Source: Thiomicrospira sp. ALE5 (GTDB taxonomy: Bacteria; Pseudomonadota; Gammaproteobacteria; Thiomicrospirales; Thiomicrospiraceae). Taken from it: 64,000 nt of DNA. The position numbers and the translations under genes were made by a program. The stretch's first letter is position 1, and each line of letters starts with the position of its first letter. The stretch covers positions 186,001-250,000 of the forward strand of contig NZ_FOYY01000004.1 in NCBI RefSeq assembly GCF_900112445.1. Direction: 5' to 3'. Below are positions 30,895 through 40,240 of the stretch, in pieces. The notes below the pieces were generated by a model. That model had not been told where the DNA came from. It worked only from the letters and a program-made list of their open reading frames with translations, and made no database searches.

Positions 30895-31291
30895 GGCTTT
30901 TCTTGATACCAATATCTTGATTTATGCCCTTGATCAGGATCAGATCAAAAAGCAATGTGCGATGCACTTAATTGCACAAGGCCACCATATTTCGATTCAG
31001 GTTCTGAACGAGTTTGCTAGTGTATGTTTTAAAAAATTAAAACTACAACCCAATCAAATTCTTTCCATTATTGACCTTCTTGAAAGGATGGCCGATATTT
31101 TGGACTTTAATACCCAAACAATACGCCATGCCATCGAACTCAAACAACGCTACAAACTACAGTATTACGATAGTTTAATTGTTGCTACCGCATTGGGCGC
31201 AAAATGTGACACCCTCTACTCAGAAGATTTACAGCATGGCCTGATCATTGACAACCAACTTCAAGTTATCAATCCATTTCGGCTAGACTAA
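30884..31291 (+). CDS. PIN-domain ribonuclease toxin
   Basis: 135 residues. The PIN acidic residues are Asp in AFLDTNILIYALD, Glu in VLNEFASVC and Asp in YYDSLIVATAL, with a last acid in LYSEDLQHG. It should cleave RNA with Mg2+. The ATG at 30884 overlaps the antitoxin-like gene by 11 bases. First of several toxin-antitoxin units in 30.6-51.4 kb. Confidence 0.85.
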   Translation: MSAKAFLDTNILIYALDQDQIKKQCAMHLIAQGHHISIQVLNEFASVCFKKLKLQPNQILSIIDLLERMADILDFNTQTIRHAIELKQRYKLQYYDSLIVATALGAKCDTLYSEDLQHGLIIDNQLQVINPFRLD

Positions 31292-31307
31292 CTTGTTTGA
31301 ACATCGA

Positions 31308-32177
31308 ATGTCAGTAATATACAACCACATACGGCAGTTATTTAAACAAGCAGGCCTGCTGGTTATGGTGTTGTTATTTGCGGGTTGTCAGCAAGACGCT
31401 TCTGTTGAACCTAGCACACACTCACTTGATCACGCACCAGCACCAGGCCTGGTGCTGGCGGTGCCGCCCTATGAAATGCCATCGCGCATTCAGCAGCGTT
31501 TCGAACCCTTGGTGCACTACTTAAGCGAAGTACTAAACCAACCCGTATCGCTCTATATCACCCACAGCTACGAAGACCAGATAAAAAGGTTAGTCAATGG
31601 CGAGGTAGATTTAGCCTACATCGGACCAGTATCTTACCTAAAGGCACAAAAAGCGGCTGCAACTGCAGGCCAACCATTGCAACTTATTGCTGCAGAAGCA
31701 CCATATCGTGCCGCGGTTATTGTTCATGAAAACAGTGATATTACCTATTTACCTGACCTCATCAATCGTTCCATTGCATTTGGATCCTATCACTCCTATA
31801 GCGGTCACTTTATTATTCGTCAATTGTTGCGCTTAGATGGTATTTATCTTAACGACCTGCAATTTTATAGTTTTTTAGGACGCCATGAACGCGCAATTAT
31901 GAGTGTCGTGCATCAAGAGTTTGATGCCGCAGCAACAACTGAAGGTATTGCCCAGCGATTTATTAATAATGGATACCCTATCAAAATTATTCGCACTTCA
32001 GAGTTTTTGGCGCCTACGGTCATAGTTGCAAGTGACCAACTGCCAATTACACAACGGGAAAAGCTGATAGAAGCATTACTCTTTAATCCCGCACCAGACC
32101 TGGAATTTAACTTTTATGATGTTGCAGATGAAGAATTTGTCGAAGTGGCGCGCATCCTTCATAAACTAGAACGTTAG
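31308..32177 (+). CDS. PhnD-like periplasmic binding lipoprotein
   Basis: About 289 residues. Lipobox LLFAGC gives a lipidated Cys. The mature part is a type II periplasmic binding protein of the PhnD / phosphate-phosphonate family: FEPLVHYLSEVLNQPVSLYITHSYEDQIKRLVNGEVDLAYIGPVSYLKA. The substrate is unknown; no ABC transporter follows. Such solitary binding proteins often feed signals to a nearby sensor, and a kinase lies 2.4 kb downstream. The ATG at 31308 is chosen; a TTG at 31293 is also in frame. Two palindrome copies at 31351 and 31441. Confidence 0.8.
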   Translation: MSVIYNHIRQLFKQAGLLVMVLLFAGCQQDASVEPSTHSLDHAPAPGLVLAVPPYEMPSRIQQRFEPLVHYLSEVLNQPVSLYITHSYEDQIKRLVNGEVDLAYIGPVSYLKAQKAAATAGQPLQLIAAEAPYRAAVIVHENSDITYLPDLINRSIAFGSYHSYSGHFIIRQLLRLDGIYLNDLQFYSFLGRHERAIMSVVHQEFDAAATTEGIAQRFINNGYPIKIIRTSEFLAPTVIVASDQLPITQREKLIEALLFNPAPDLEFNFYDVADEEFVEVARILHKLER

Positions 32178-32276
32178 AAACCACACCTCTTGCACAATGC
32201 AACACCTATTGCATTTCACACCCCTATCAAAAACACCAAAACTCATAAATAACCTAAAAATCAATAACTTATAAAT

Positions 32277-32304
32277 TGGCACATTTATTTCTAAGTAAGT
32301 GCCA
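32277..32304. promoter_or_regulatory. TGGCAC...GTGCCA inverted repeat upstream of the porin
   Basis: TGGCAC at 32277 and GTGCCA at 32299 are complementary, 16 bases apart and about 75 bases before the porin. TGGCAC also resembles a sigma-54 -24 element, but no good TTGCA -12 partner sits at the right distance. It is a candidate activator site only. Confidence 0.3.
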
Positions 32305-32379
32305 TCGTTACACGACGATTAATAATAATTAAAAATTAGCAATAGCTGCAATTAAGGCTAACTAAAAGAGGGTTTTACC

Positions 32380-33486
32380 ATGAAATTAAGAGCAACAGCT
32401 ATGGCGAGCGCCGTCGCCGCAATTTTAGCTTCACCCCTAGCCATCGCTGATGATGTACATAAGGTTTTTGGACAAGTCAATATTTCGGTGGATAGCACCT
32501 CAGTCAGTGGCAAGGGTTTAAGTGCGGGGCAAAAAGATGGCTCTGCCGCATTTGTTGGTCGTAATAAAGGCACGGGCTTTAAGTCGAATGCTTCACGTAT
32601 TGGTTTGATGGGCAATATGGCGACTAATCTCGGTGATGCGCGCCTAACCTATGTTGCCGAACTTGAATACACCACAGTGGGTGATGCAGGCTCAAAAGAT
32701 GATTCGCAAGTTTTTGGTCGCGAAGCCACTGTTGGCTTAAATAGCAAAACTTATGGTTTTATCCGCATGGGACGTTTAACCCCGATGTACAAAGCCAACT
32801 ATGCCGCCATTGACCCTTGGACAGACCATGTTTTACAAGCGCGTGCTGGTGGCCAACAGGGCGCTTCAAGCTTAAATGCCAACTATTTTAATAACGCGAT
32901 TGAGTACCGCTCACCTAACTTCAATGGTATTAGCTTTAGCGGTTTTTACTCCATAATGCATGATAAGTCTGATCAAAGAATGCATAACGCTGGGGCTATG
33001 GCTCGTTACCTTGGTGGCAATGCATCTGGTGTAGGTATTCGTTATATGAAAGACGGAATTCGCCTTGCATTAGACACGATTAATATTGACGCTGATACCA
33101 TCGCTCCTGGTGGAGTAGGCGGCGTCAATGTTAAAAACGGCAACGCTAACAAACTGACAGCTGAATATAAGACAAAGCAATATGCGCTAGCAGCACATTA
33201 TGAAGATGCCACCGGTATTAACCAAGGCACCAATATTTTTGCTGTAGGTAGTTATTACCTTGGCCACTCTACTTTTACAGCGAGTTATGGTGTTAACCAA
33301 GGTGACTCAAAAAACACCTTTGGTACAAAAGACGCTACAACCATGGGGGTAGGTTACAAATACAAACTCAACCAGCGCTCAGATATTATCGCAGGCTACA
33401 CAGTGCATGAGCGCGATAACAACGCAGGCTTAAGCCGCCAAGCGAGCACCTTTACCGTCGGGATTGACGCGAAATTTGGTTATTAA
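32380..33486 (+). CDS. Gram-negative general porin
   Basis: 368 residues with a signal peptide (MKLRATAMASAVAAILASPLAIA). Beta-barrel pattern with FVGRNKGTGFKSNASRIGLMGN, EATVGLNSKTYGFIRMGRL and AIEYRSPNFNGISFSGFYS, and the C-terminal residue Tyr of KFGY. Trimeric porins passing small anions or other solutes are usual for this family; the preference cannot be told. The upstream gap of 200 bases has an inverted repeat, and a terminator follows. Confidence 0.88.
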   Translation: MKLRATAMASAVAAILASPLAIADDVHKVFGQVNISVDSTSVSGKGLSAGQKDGSAAFVGRNKGTGFKSNASRIGLMGNMATNLGDARLTYVAELEYTTVGDAGSKDDSQVFGREATVGLNSKTYGFIRMGRLTPMYKANYAAIDPWTDHVLQARAGGQQGASSLNANYFNNAIEYRSPNFNGISFSGFYSIMHDKSDQRMHNAGAMARYLGGNASGVGIRYMKDGIRLALDTINIDADTIAPGGVGGVNVKNGNANKLTAEYKTKQYALAAHYEDATGINQGTNIFAVGSYYLGHSTFTASYGVNQGDSKNTFGTKDATTMGVGYKYKLNQRSDIIAGYTVHERDNNAGLSRQASTFTVGIDAKFGY

Positions 33487-33542
33487 ATAACCCGCTGCTA
33501 AGGCTTGCAAACTTTGCAACTGCAATGTTGAATGCTGTTTTT

Positions 33543-33569
33543 ACCGGGGCGATGCTCCGGTCTTTTTTT
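33543..33569 (+). terminator. rho-independent terminator after the porin
   Basis: ACCGGGGC pairs with GCTCCGGT (one mismatch) around GAT and is followed by TCTTTTTTT. It ends the porin transcript 57 bases after its stop. Confidence 0.88.
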
Positions 33570-33659
33570 AAGTCGAATTTATAGAGGCACACTTGTATAA
33601 AGCCGATTTTGATATACTAAAAAAACATAAATTAAATATAACTAACGGAGAAATACAAA

Positions 33660-34580
33660 ATGAAATTAAATTGGTTTAGCTCAGCTGTGTTGGCCTGTGT
33701 AATCAGCGCCCCTGCTTTGGCCGATGTAGTGAAATTTGAAAAGGTCACGGACAATGTCTATGCCTTTATTGGCGAAATCGATGATCGCACCAAAGCCAAT
33801 CTAGGCCTGAATGCGAATATTGGTTTAGTTGTAACGGATGCCGGTGCGGTTATCATTGATACGGGTGCGGGGCCGCGCTCGGCCGAAGCCATTGCTCAAG
33901 CTGCCAAAAAAATCACTGATCAAAAAATCGTTGCCGTGTTTAATACCGGGTCACAAGATCATCGTTGGTTAGGCAATAACTACTTTGCGCAACAAGGTGC
34001 GACCATCTATGCGATGGATACCACAGTGGCTACCCAACAAAACATGCTTGATTCAATCTTAAATAGAATTATGGCCGTAGACGACATTTTTCATGATCAA
34101 ACGCCTGTTCACGCGAGTGAACCCTTAACCGGTAAACACGCCAGTATCACTATTGGTGGCACCACCTTTGAAGTCAAGTACTTTAACGACGCCCATTTCC
34201 CTGGTGATGTAGTGATTTGGTTACCCCAGTCAGAAGTCTTATTCAGCGGCGACCATGTCTATGTAGATCGCTTATTGGGTGTTCACCCTCATACGCATGC
34301 CGTTAAATGGTTAGACGCCTTTGAGCAGATGATTCAATTGCCGGCAAAATATATTGTGCCAGGGCATGGCGCGGTGTCGGACAAAGCAAAAGTTCAAGCT
34401 GAAACTGGTGATTATCTCAAACAACTGGTAGAAGCCATTAAAAAGGTGCAAGAAAACTTTGGTGCACTCGATGAAGTCACCCCTTCTCGTGATTGGTCGC
34501 AATTCCAACATTTGCGTCACTTTGATGGCTGGCATGGCCGCAATGTAAGCAATACCTTCATGCGCTTAGAAATGGAGTAA
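33660..34580 (+). CDS. periplasmic MBL-fold hydrolase with altered metal motif
   Basis: 306 residues with a Sec signal (ALADVVKFEK after cleavage). MBL fold: IGLVVTDAGAVIIDTGAGP, a substitute NTGSQDHRWLGN where HxHxDH normally stands, FNDAHFPGDVVIWLPQSEVLFSGDHVYVD, VPGHGAVSD. Two of the three His of the first motif are absent. I recall the same TG-QDHRWLGN pattern in SoxH/quinoprotein-relay relatives, so it may be a conserved variant. The sensor kinase gene follows 31 bases later. The role is unknown. Confidence 0.75.
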   Translation: MKLNWFSSAVLACVISAPALADVVKFEKVTDNVYAFIGEIDDRTKANLGLNANIGLVVTDAGAVIIDTGAGPRSAEAIAQAAKKITDQKIVAVFNTGSQDHRWLGNNYFAQQGATIYAMDTTVATQQNMLDSILNRIMAVDDIFHDQTPVHASEPLTGKHASITIGGTTFEVKYFNDAHFPGDVVIWLPQSEVLFSGDHVYVDRLLGVHPHTHAVKWLDAFEQMIQLPAKYIVPGHGAVSDKAKVQAETGDYLKQLVEAIKKVQENFGALDEVTPSRDWSQFQHLRHFDGWHGRNVSNTFMRLEME

Positions 34581-34611
34581 TCCACACGCATTTAACAGAC
34601 AAGGGCGTCAA

Positions 34612-36033
34612 GTGACAATCAAATTATCTTGGTTAAAACCTAAAACCTTGTCTGGTCAAATAACCCTATATTTAAGTAGTGGACTGGTCATCTTTACCTT
34701 GGTGGCCAGCTTAGTCCTCTATCACACGGTTAGCCACGCCATTGAACAAACCCTGAAAGATAAAACCACAGCGCTAGCTGAACAACTTGCAGTGGTTTCA
34801 CTTGATGCACTACTGATGCGTGACTATGCAATCATCGAGCGCTATGCTGAAGAGGTTGTTAAACAATCACGGGACATCTTATATTTAGAAATAACCAGTC
34901 ACAACCCAACCAGTTTGGGACCCCAGCTTTTAGCCCAAGCGGGCAAAACAGAATATGCTAACGAGCTAAACCATCATTGGCACAGTCAACAAACGCCGAT
35001 CCTGTTTATGAATCGACATATAGGTGATATTCAAATGGTTTACTCCACTGATGTCATCAAACATACTTTTTTTCAGATTATGGTGTTTGGCCTTATAGGA
35101 TTGATAGCATTACTTGCGCTTCAATTTATGATCGTTAAACGTTTATTGGCCAGTCAATTTATTCAACCCCTAATAATGTTGCTCAATCAAAACAGCCTTA
35201 TCGCTACTGATAAAATAGTCGGAAAATCCTTCACAAAGCAACCACCACAAGAGTTTCAAGCATTAGAGCAACAATTTAAAGATCAACAAACCAAGATTAA
35301 AAACTACATTGAGCAATTAGAACAGGCTCATAAAATGTCTAGTGCAATGACCGAACGGTTAAATGATGGCCAGCGTTTAGCAGCTATTGGACAGATGGCT
35401 GCAGGATTAGCACACAATCTCAATACACCTCTGGCTACCATTTTAGGTTATGCACAAATGCTTGAAACGAGTGATGATCAAGACACTCAGAAACGTGCTT
35501 CGATCATCGCACGCCAAGCACGCATTAGTGCTGAAGTAGTTACAAGCTTACTTAATGCGTCACGCTTACCCAAAGCAGAAATGACCATCACATCACTGCA
35601 GCCATTTTTACACCATTTTTGTGCCCTCATTATGCCAATATTGAAGCCAAAAGGCCTTAGATCAATAGAGTTGCCAAAAGTTGATTGCATAGTGAACACA
35701 GACCCCGGACTTCTTGAACAGGTGTTGTTTAACCTATTTAACAATGCTGTGGATGCACAGGCCAGCGAAATTAAGTTGAGCTTAACTACCCAAGTTAACC
35801 AGGCCTGCCTTGTCATCACCGATAATGGTCACGGTATAGACGATGATTTAAAAGCCACCATCTTTAAAGCATTTGTGACCACCAAACCATCCAATAAAGG
35901 CACTGGATTAGGTTTGTATATGGCCAAAACTATGCTATTGACGATGCAAGCAAACATCGAACTAGATAGCTCACATCATGGGCATACTGCCTTTAAACTG
36001 ACCTTACCACTCAACGAGAAATCCAATATATGA
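34612..36033 (+). CDS. membrane sensor histidine kinase
   Basis: 473 residues, GTG start with AAGGG upstream. Membrane helices at about 14-36 and 158-180 enclose a periplasmic sensor of about 120 residues. The H-box is AAGLAHNLNTPLATILGYAQML, a HNLNTPL variant seen in NtrB/ZraS-like kinases paired with sigma-54 regulators. The ATPase domain has NLFNNAVDA, DNGHGI and TGLGLYMAK. Its stop overlaps the regulator start (ATGA). Signal unknown. A CAGGCCTG copy is at 35800. Confidence 0.9.
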   Translation: MTIKLSWLKPKTLSGQITLYLSSGLVIFTLVASLVLYHTVSHAIEQTLKDKTTALAEQLAVVSLDALLMRDYAIIERYAEEVVKQSRDILYLEITSHNPTSLGPQLLAQAGKTEYANELNHHWHSQQTPILFMNRHIGDIQMVYSTDVIKHTFFQIMVFGLIGLIALLALQFMIVKRLLASQFIQPLIMLLNQNSLIATDKIVGKSFTKQPPQEFQALEQQFKDQQTKIKNYIEQLEQAHKMSSAMTERLNDGQRLAAIGQMAAGLAHNLNTPLATILGYAQMLETSDDQDTQKRASIIARQARISAEVVTSLLNASRLPKAEMTITSLQPFLHHFCALIMPILKPKGLRSIELPKVDCIVNTDPGLLEQVLFNLFNNAVDAQASEIKLSLTTQVNQACLVITDNGHGIDDDLKATIFKAFVTTKPSNKGTGLGLYMAKTMLLTMQANIELDSSHHGHTAFKLTLPLNEKSNI

Positions 36034-37402
36034 TTGAACCACGCTTAAAACCCGTTCTCTTCGTTGTTGAGGATGATCCTGACATGGCTGAGCTGCTTGC
36101 CGAATTAGCCAAGACAACAGGTTTTGACACTAAGATATTTTTAACAACCGAACAAGCCAAACAGGCTATTCATCTCAACCCACCTGCGATTGTACTGACT
36201 GATTTACGCCTGCCGGATGGTGATGGTCTCAGCGTACTTCATTGCGTCAAACGATCCAGTCTTGACACCTATACAGTTCTTATTACGGGTTACGCCACAC
36301 TTGATGACGCGATACAAGGTTTTAAGATGGGTTTATATGACCTCATCACGAAGCCTTTTGATATTGCGCAAATGACCGCTTTACTGCAACGATTAATGGA
36401 ACAAGTTCAACACCGAAAATCGATGTTAAAACTTAAAACGCGCTTAGCACAACTCGACGACCCACAACTTCAGCCTATCTGCCAAAGTCCAAAAATCAAG
36501 CAGGTATATCAGCTAGTGCAGCAGGTCTGCCAAATGGATGTGCCGGTGCTGATTGAAGGCGAAACCGGCGTAGGTAAAGGCGTGTTGGCTAAATACATTC
36601 ACCAGCACAGTCCGCGCGCGCAAGGCGCGTATTTTGAGATTAACTGCGCCGCCGTGCCAGCCAACTTAATTGAATCGGAACTCTTCGGTCACTAAAAAAA
36701 GGCGCGTTTACCGGCGCACAAGCCCGCAAACTCGGTCTGCTCGAACTCGCTGACGGTGGCACTTTATTGCTTGATGAAATCAATAGCATGAGCGCGGAGG
36801 TACAAGCTAAGCTGCTGCATTTTTTACAAAACCAAACCCTGATTCGGGTGGGTGGACAAACCACTATTCAAGTCGATGTGCGTTTAATTTTTGCCAGCAA
36901 CCAAAACCTGCAAAGCTTGGTGCAAGCGGGTGATTTTCGCCAAGATTTGTTTTATCGAATTAACGTATTTCCGGTGGTGTTGCCCCCTTTACGTGAAAGG
37001 CCGGAGGATATTCAAGCCTTGGCTGAACTTTTTCTCAACCGGTTTAGTCAAAAGTTCAATAAACCCGTGAACAGCTTGAGCGCCGATGCATTGGAACAAT
37101 TAAAGACCTATGATTGGCCGGGCAATATTCGTGAATTGGAAAATATTATTCAACGCGCGGTGGTGTTAACGCAAAGCGAACAGACTGAAGTCAACCAACT
37201 GCCGCAAGAATTACGCCCTGCGCCAAGTCATATTGAATTAGCACCAGGCCTGGTGGTCGCCGAAAATACGCCGCTGGATCAACTGGAAACCCTGTGGATT
37301 AACTATACGCTCGAACGCTGTCAGGGCAATAAATCTCAAGCGGCACGCGAACTCGGCATTGATGCCTCCACCCTGCATCGCAAACTGGCAAGGTTAAACT
37401 AG
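36030..37402 (+). pseudogene. sigma-54-dependent response regulator, frameshifted
   Basis: NtrC-type regulator. Receiver: FVVEDDPDMAELL and phospho-Asp in VLTDLRLPDGDG. AAA+ Walker A is GETGVGKGVLA. After NLIESELFGH the sequence is T plus seven A, giving an immediate TAA at 36694; GHEKGAFTGA is expected. Between CAC and GGC there are 8 bases, where 6 would keep frame, so both a shift and a stop occur. The other frame continues GAFTGAQARKLGLLELADGGTLLLDEI, then PGNIRELENII and a Fis-type HTH (GNKSQAARELGIDASTLHRKLARL). Sequence error in a homopolymer is possible. Partner of the upstream kinase. A palindrome copy at 37242. Confidence 0.85.
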
Positions 37403-37408
37403 CTTTAC

Positions 37409-37428
37409 ATATCTGCATAGACAGATAT
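37409..37428. promoter_or_regulatory. inverted repeat overlapping the acr3 promoter
   Basis: ATATCTG and CAGATAT are perfect 7-base arms 6 bases apart. The right arm overlaps a TATAAT (37425) that fits as a -10 element. It lies 23 bases before acr3. An ArsR-type repressor site is plausible, but no arsR gene is in the window. Confidence 0.55.
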
Positions 37429-37451
37429 AATGAATATCCATTACGTTACCT

Positions 37452-38576
37452 ATGGATATTGCCATGCAGCCTACCCAAACCACCCCCGAACCCTCCACTG
37501 AAACAATGGGCGTGTTCGGACGCTATTTAACTATCTGGGTAGCCTTGGCGATTGTGGCCGGCATTTTACTCGGTCAATATGCGGCCTTTATCCCCGAAAC
37601 GCTCGCAGGCTTTGAATATGCCAGCGTATCGATTCCGGTAGCTATTTTGATTTGGGGGATGATTTTCCCAATGATGGTGCAAATCGATTTTTCAGCGATT
37701 TTAGGGGTTCGCAAACAACCCAAAGGCTTGTTTATCACCACTAGCGTGAACTGGTTGATCAAGCCTTTCACAATGTTTTTAATCAGTTGGTTTTTCCTGA
37801 TTATTTTATTCAAACCTTTTATCCCCGAAGACCTCGCTTACGAATATTTAGCCGGAGCCATTCTTTTAGGGGCTGCGCCCTGTACTGCAATGGTGTTTGT
37901 GTGGAGTTATCTGACCCGTGGGGATGCGGCTTATACCATTGTTCAAGTCGCGCTCAATGACATTATTATGTTGTTCGCTTTTGCGCCGATTGTCATTTTT
38001 TTATTAGGTGTCTCCAATATTCAAGTGCCCTGGGATACCGTCGCCTTATCCGTTTTTCTCTATATCGTCGTACCACTGGTTGCCGGCTATCTCACCCGCA
38101 CCATGATTATTAAACGTAAAGGAAAAATCTGGTTTGACAAGGTGTTTATGCCCGCTATTGGTTCGGTCACGCCAGTCGCCTTAATTATTACACTAGTCCT
38201 TCTTTTTGCCTTTCAAGGCGATGTGATTCTTAACAATCCGCTGCATATTGGCTTAATTGCGATACCGCTGATTATCCAAACCATACTCATTTTTGCGTTA
38301 GCGTACTATTGGGCGAAAAAATGGCGCGTACCTCATTGCATTGCCGCTCCTGGCGCCATGATTGGTGCCAGTAACTTTTTTGAACTCGCTGTGGCGGCGG
38401 CAATCGCACTTTTTGGTCTGCAATCGGGCGCGGCCCTGGCCACCGTTGTAGGGGTGTTAGTTGAGGTACCGCTGATGCTTGCGTTGGTACGTTATGCCAA
38501 TCGCACTAAAGCGGGATTTGACTTGCAATGTGTTTCTGCTCAGCCAGACAGCAAACAACAGAATAATCACTTCTAG
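37452..38576 (+). CDS. acr3: ACR3-family arsenite efflux permease
   Basis: 374 residues, ten membrane helices. The family marker GAAPCTAMVFVWSYL holds the conserved Cys needed for arsenite/thiol recognition; VQVALNDIIMLFAFAPI and GASNFFELAVAAAIALFG are also ACR3-typical. It exports arsenite (or antimonite) with a proton exchange. An in-frame ATG four codons later is an alternative start. It stands alone, with neither arsR nor arsC next to it. Confidence 0.92.
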   Translation: MDIAMQPTQTTPEPSTETMGVFGRYLTIWVALAIVAGILLGQYAAFIPETLAGFEYASVSIPVAILIWGMIFPMMVQIDFSAILGVRKQPKGLFITTSVNWLIKPFTMFLISWFFLIILFKPFIPEDLAYEYLAGAILLGAAPCTAMVFVWSYLTRGDAAYTIVQVALNDIIMLFAFAPIVIFLLGVSNIQVPWDTVALSVFLYIVVPLVAGYLTRTMIIKRKGKIWFDKVFMPAIGSVTPVALIITLVLLFAFQGDVILNNPLHIGLIAIPLIIQTILIFALAYYWAKKWRVPHCIAAPGAMIGASNFFELAVAAAIALFGLQSGAALATVVGVLVEVPLMLALVRYANRTKAGFDLQCVSAQPDSKQQNNHF

Positions 38577-38625
38577 GTAAGAAGGTAGGCTACACAGCTT
38601 ACCATCAGGCCTGGTTGGAGAATTT

Positions 38626-39828
38626 CTAAACTTCAAACCGCCGGCTCAATTTCTGTACATTATTATTTACCACCCTTTTTAAAGGTAAATAGGGCTCTAA
38701 CACGCTTTGGTGCTGCTCAATTAAAGCCACCATCTTATTAAACTCCTTAAGAACGAGTGTGAACTTAACACCAATACTTTCAGAAAAAGCCTGCAAATGA
38801 CGCTTCTGTATCCAGTCTAAACGATTCTCTCCACCGATTTTCATACTAAATTTTTGACTCAAGGCTTCATAACACTGGGTTGAAATTAGATCGTAAAATG
38901 GAGCCAGCTCGCACTTTGGTGCATACAAAAATGCGATATTTTTGCCATGTGCGTCACAATTACCGACCAAGAGATTAAACAACACCCAACGAACAAACTG
39001 CAACAAATCTGCCGCAGGTTTGTGGCTATATCCCCGAATTAAATCAGCACATTGATTTAAACTAGGACCACCTTCGACTTCATACTTATTGGCAGCATCA
39101 ATCGCAAGCGCCTGACAAAAGTCTTCTTGATGTAAGCGTTCGCCACCAGACCGGTCATAACGCTGAATAATAAAATGCGTTTTACCCGCCACTGACAAAA
39201 AATCGACTTCCGGCACGTTTAAACCCAACGCTTTAGCTAAGCGCATAGTGGTAACTTCATTGAGGACCAAGTCTTTAAAATGCGCATTCGCTAATTTGAT
39301 AATATGCGTGGTCGCCAAGTCAGGCGAAATCGGCAAAGCAAAAGAGCTAGAAGTCTTATCTAACTTCATAACCGGTAACTTATTTTGCGCCCCCGCCAGT
39401 GATAAACGAATATCACCGTCGATCGCTTTAAACGGCGTTTTTTCTAATGCCTGCAACAGTTCTGCTAGGCTTGACTCTGAAAGCGGTAACAACTGACTTT
39501 CATAGTCGGGAAGCTGCGCTGTCGAATAGATAGAAATCGCGCCAGCCACTTCACCACCGATTTCAGCCAACAACCCAAAATCATTTTTTTCAGACAGGCC
39601 AAGTTTTTTGCACAGCGCCGCGCGGACATCACCCTCTGGCAATACATTTGCAAAAAACGTTTCAGCCTGTTCAAACGGTTCGCTTCGTAACGGTAAACTT
39701 ATCGACAAGGCAAAAGCTTCTGGACTGGCCAACCAGGCCTGGTCATATTGAAAGCGCATTTGCCTTGCATTAAGCTTAACTAGTTCGCCCACCCTACTTT
39801 GTTGATAAAACACATAAAGCTGCTGCAC
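38626..39828 (-). CDS. hipA: HipA serine/threonine kinase toxin
   Basis: About 400 residues. HipA N-terminal domain (QQLYVFYQQSRVGELVKL) and kinase-like core: LSLAGAQNKLPVMK, the hinge/activation region VQRYDR-like FIIQRYDRSGGERLHQEDFCQAL, catalytic loop NLLVGNCDAHGKNIAF and metal-binding APFYDLISTQCY. In E. coli HipA phosphorylates GltX and induces dormancy. A GTG at 39828 with GGGGG 6 bases upstream fits the family start; a TTG at 39858 is also in frame and would overlap hipB. A 12-bp palindrome lies at 39732. Confidence 0.9.
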   Translation of the reverse strand: MQQLYVFYQQSRVGELVKLNARQMRFQYDQAWLASPEAFALSISLPLRSEPFEQAETFFANVLPEGDVRAALCKKLGLSEKNDFGLLAEIGGEVAGAISIYSTAQLPDYESQLLPLSESSLAELLQALEKTPFKAIDGDIRLSLAGAQNKLPVMKLDKTSSSFALPISPDLATTHIIKLANAHFKDLVLNEVTTMRLAKALGLNVPEVDFLSVAGKTHFIIQRYDRSGGERLHQEDFCQALAIDAANKYEVEGGPSLNQCADLIRGYSHKPAADLLQFVRWVLFNLLVGNCDAHGKNIAFLYAPKCELAPFYDLISTQCYEALSQKFSMKIGGENRLDWIQKRHLQAFSESIGVKFTLVLKEFNKMVALIEQHQSVLEPYLPLKRVVNNNVQKLSRRFEV

Positions 39829-39844
39829 ACCGCCCCCTATTTTG

Positions 39845-40102
39845 CTATTTTTCAACAACCACTAGCTGCAACCCCAGCGCCGCCAATACCGCTAACACGG
39901 CATTAAGCTGAACAGTCGGTTTGCCATTTTCTAGTTCAGAAACAAAACGCACACCCACACCGGCAACAGCGGCTAAATCCTGCTGCGTTAAACCGTCTTT
40001 TCGTCGTTTATCACGTACACGATTACCCAGCTGACCCGAATCCAATACAGTATTATGCAGTCCATCAATACTCCCGTCAGGGAATTTTTTAGCATTCATC
40101 AT
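39845..40102 (-). CDS. hipB: HipB-type antitoxin / repressor
   Basis: 85 residues with an HTH_3 domain in LGNRVRDKRRKDGLTQQDLAAVAGVGVRFVSELENGKPTVQLNAVLAVLAALGL. The N-terminal arm (about 25 residues) is longer than in E. coli HipB. GAGG stands before the paired ATG codons. It neutralises HipA and should bind the inverted repeats upstream at 40118 and 40171. Confidence 0.9.
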   Translation of the reverse strand: MMNAKKFPDGSIDGLHNTVLDSGQLGNRVRDKRRKDGLTQQDLAAVAGVGVRFVSELENGKPTVQLNAVLAVLAALGLQLVVVEK

Positions 40103-40117
40103 AATTGAACCTCAAAT

Positions 40118-40137
40118 TTATTCCCTTTCGGGAATAA
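40118..40137. promoter_or_regulatory. HipB operator, perfect inverted repeat
   Basis: TTATTCCC and GGGAATAA are perfect 8-base arms 4 bases apart, 16 bases before hipB. It should cover the promoter or start region. Confidence 0.7.
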
Positions 40138-40170
40138 TACACCTTCCTACTTAATAAATAAAACAAAAAA

Positions 40171-40187
40171 TTACCGTAAGGGAATAA
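40171..40187. promoter_or_regulatory. second, partial HipB-type site
   Basis: TTACCGTAAGGGAATAA keeps one arm GGGAATAA of the 40118 repeat and a weaker left arm. The two sites are about 50 bases apart, the layout expected for cooperative repression. Confidence 0.5.
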
Positions 40188-40203
40188 TCGACGCACAATT
40201 CGT

Positions 40204-40232
40204 TTGACAAGCAATATAGTGTTAAGTATAGT
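40204..40232 (+). promoter_or_regulatory. sigma-70 promoter of modE
   Basis: TTGACA at 40204-40209, a 17-base spacer and TATAGT at 40227-40232. It is near consensus and correctly placed for modE, 33 bases before its start. Confidence 0.75.
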
Positions 40233-40240
40233 TCGAAACT

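Noticed and set aside
32277-32304. Sigma-54 promoter of the porin
   Set aside because: A -24-like TGGCAC is present but no GC-containing -12 element lies at the right distance.
36690-36705. Programmed frameshift at the A run of the sigma-54 regulator
   Set aside because: The ribosome meets TAA directly after CAC, before the A run, so slippage on the As cannot rescue the frame.
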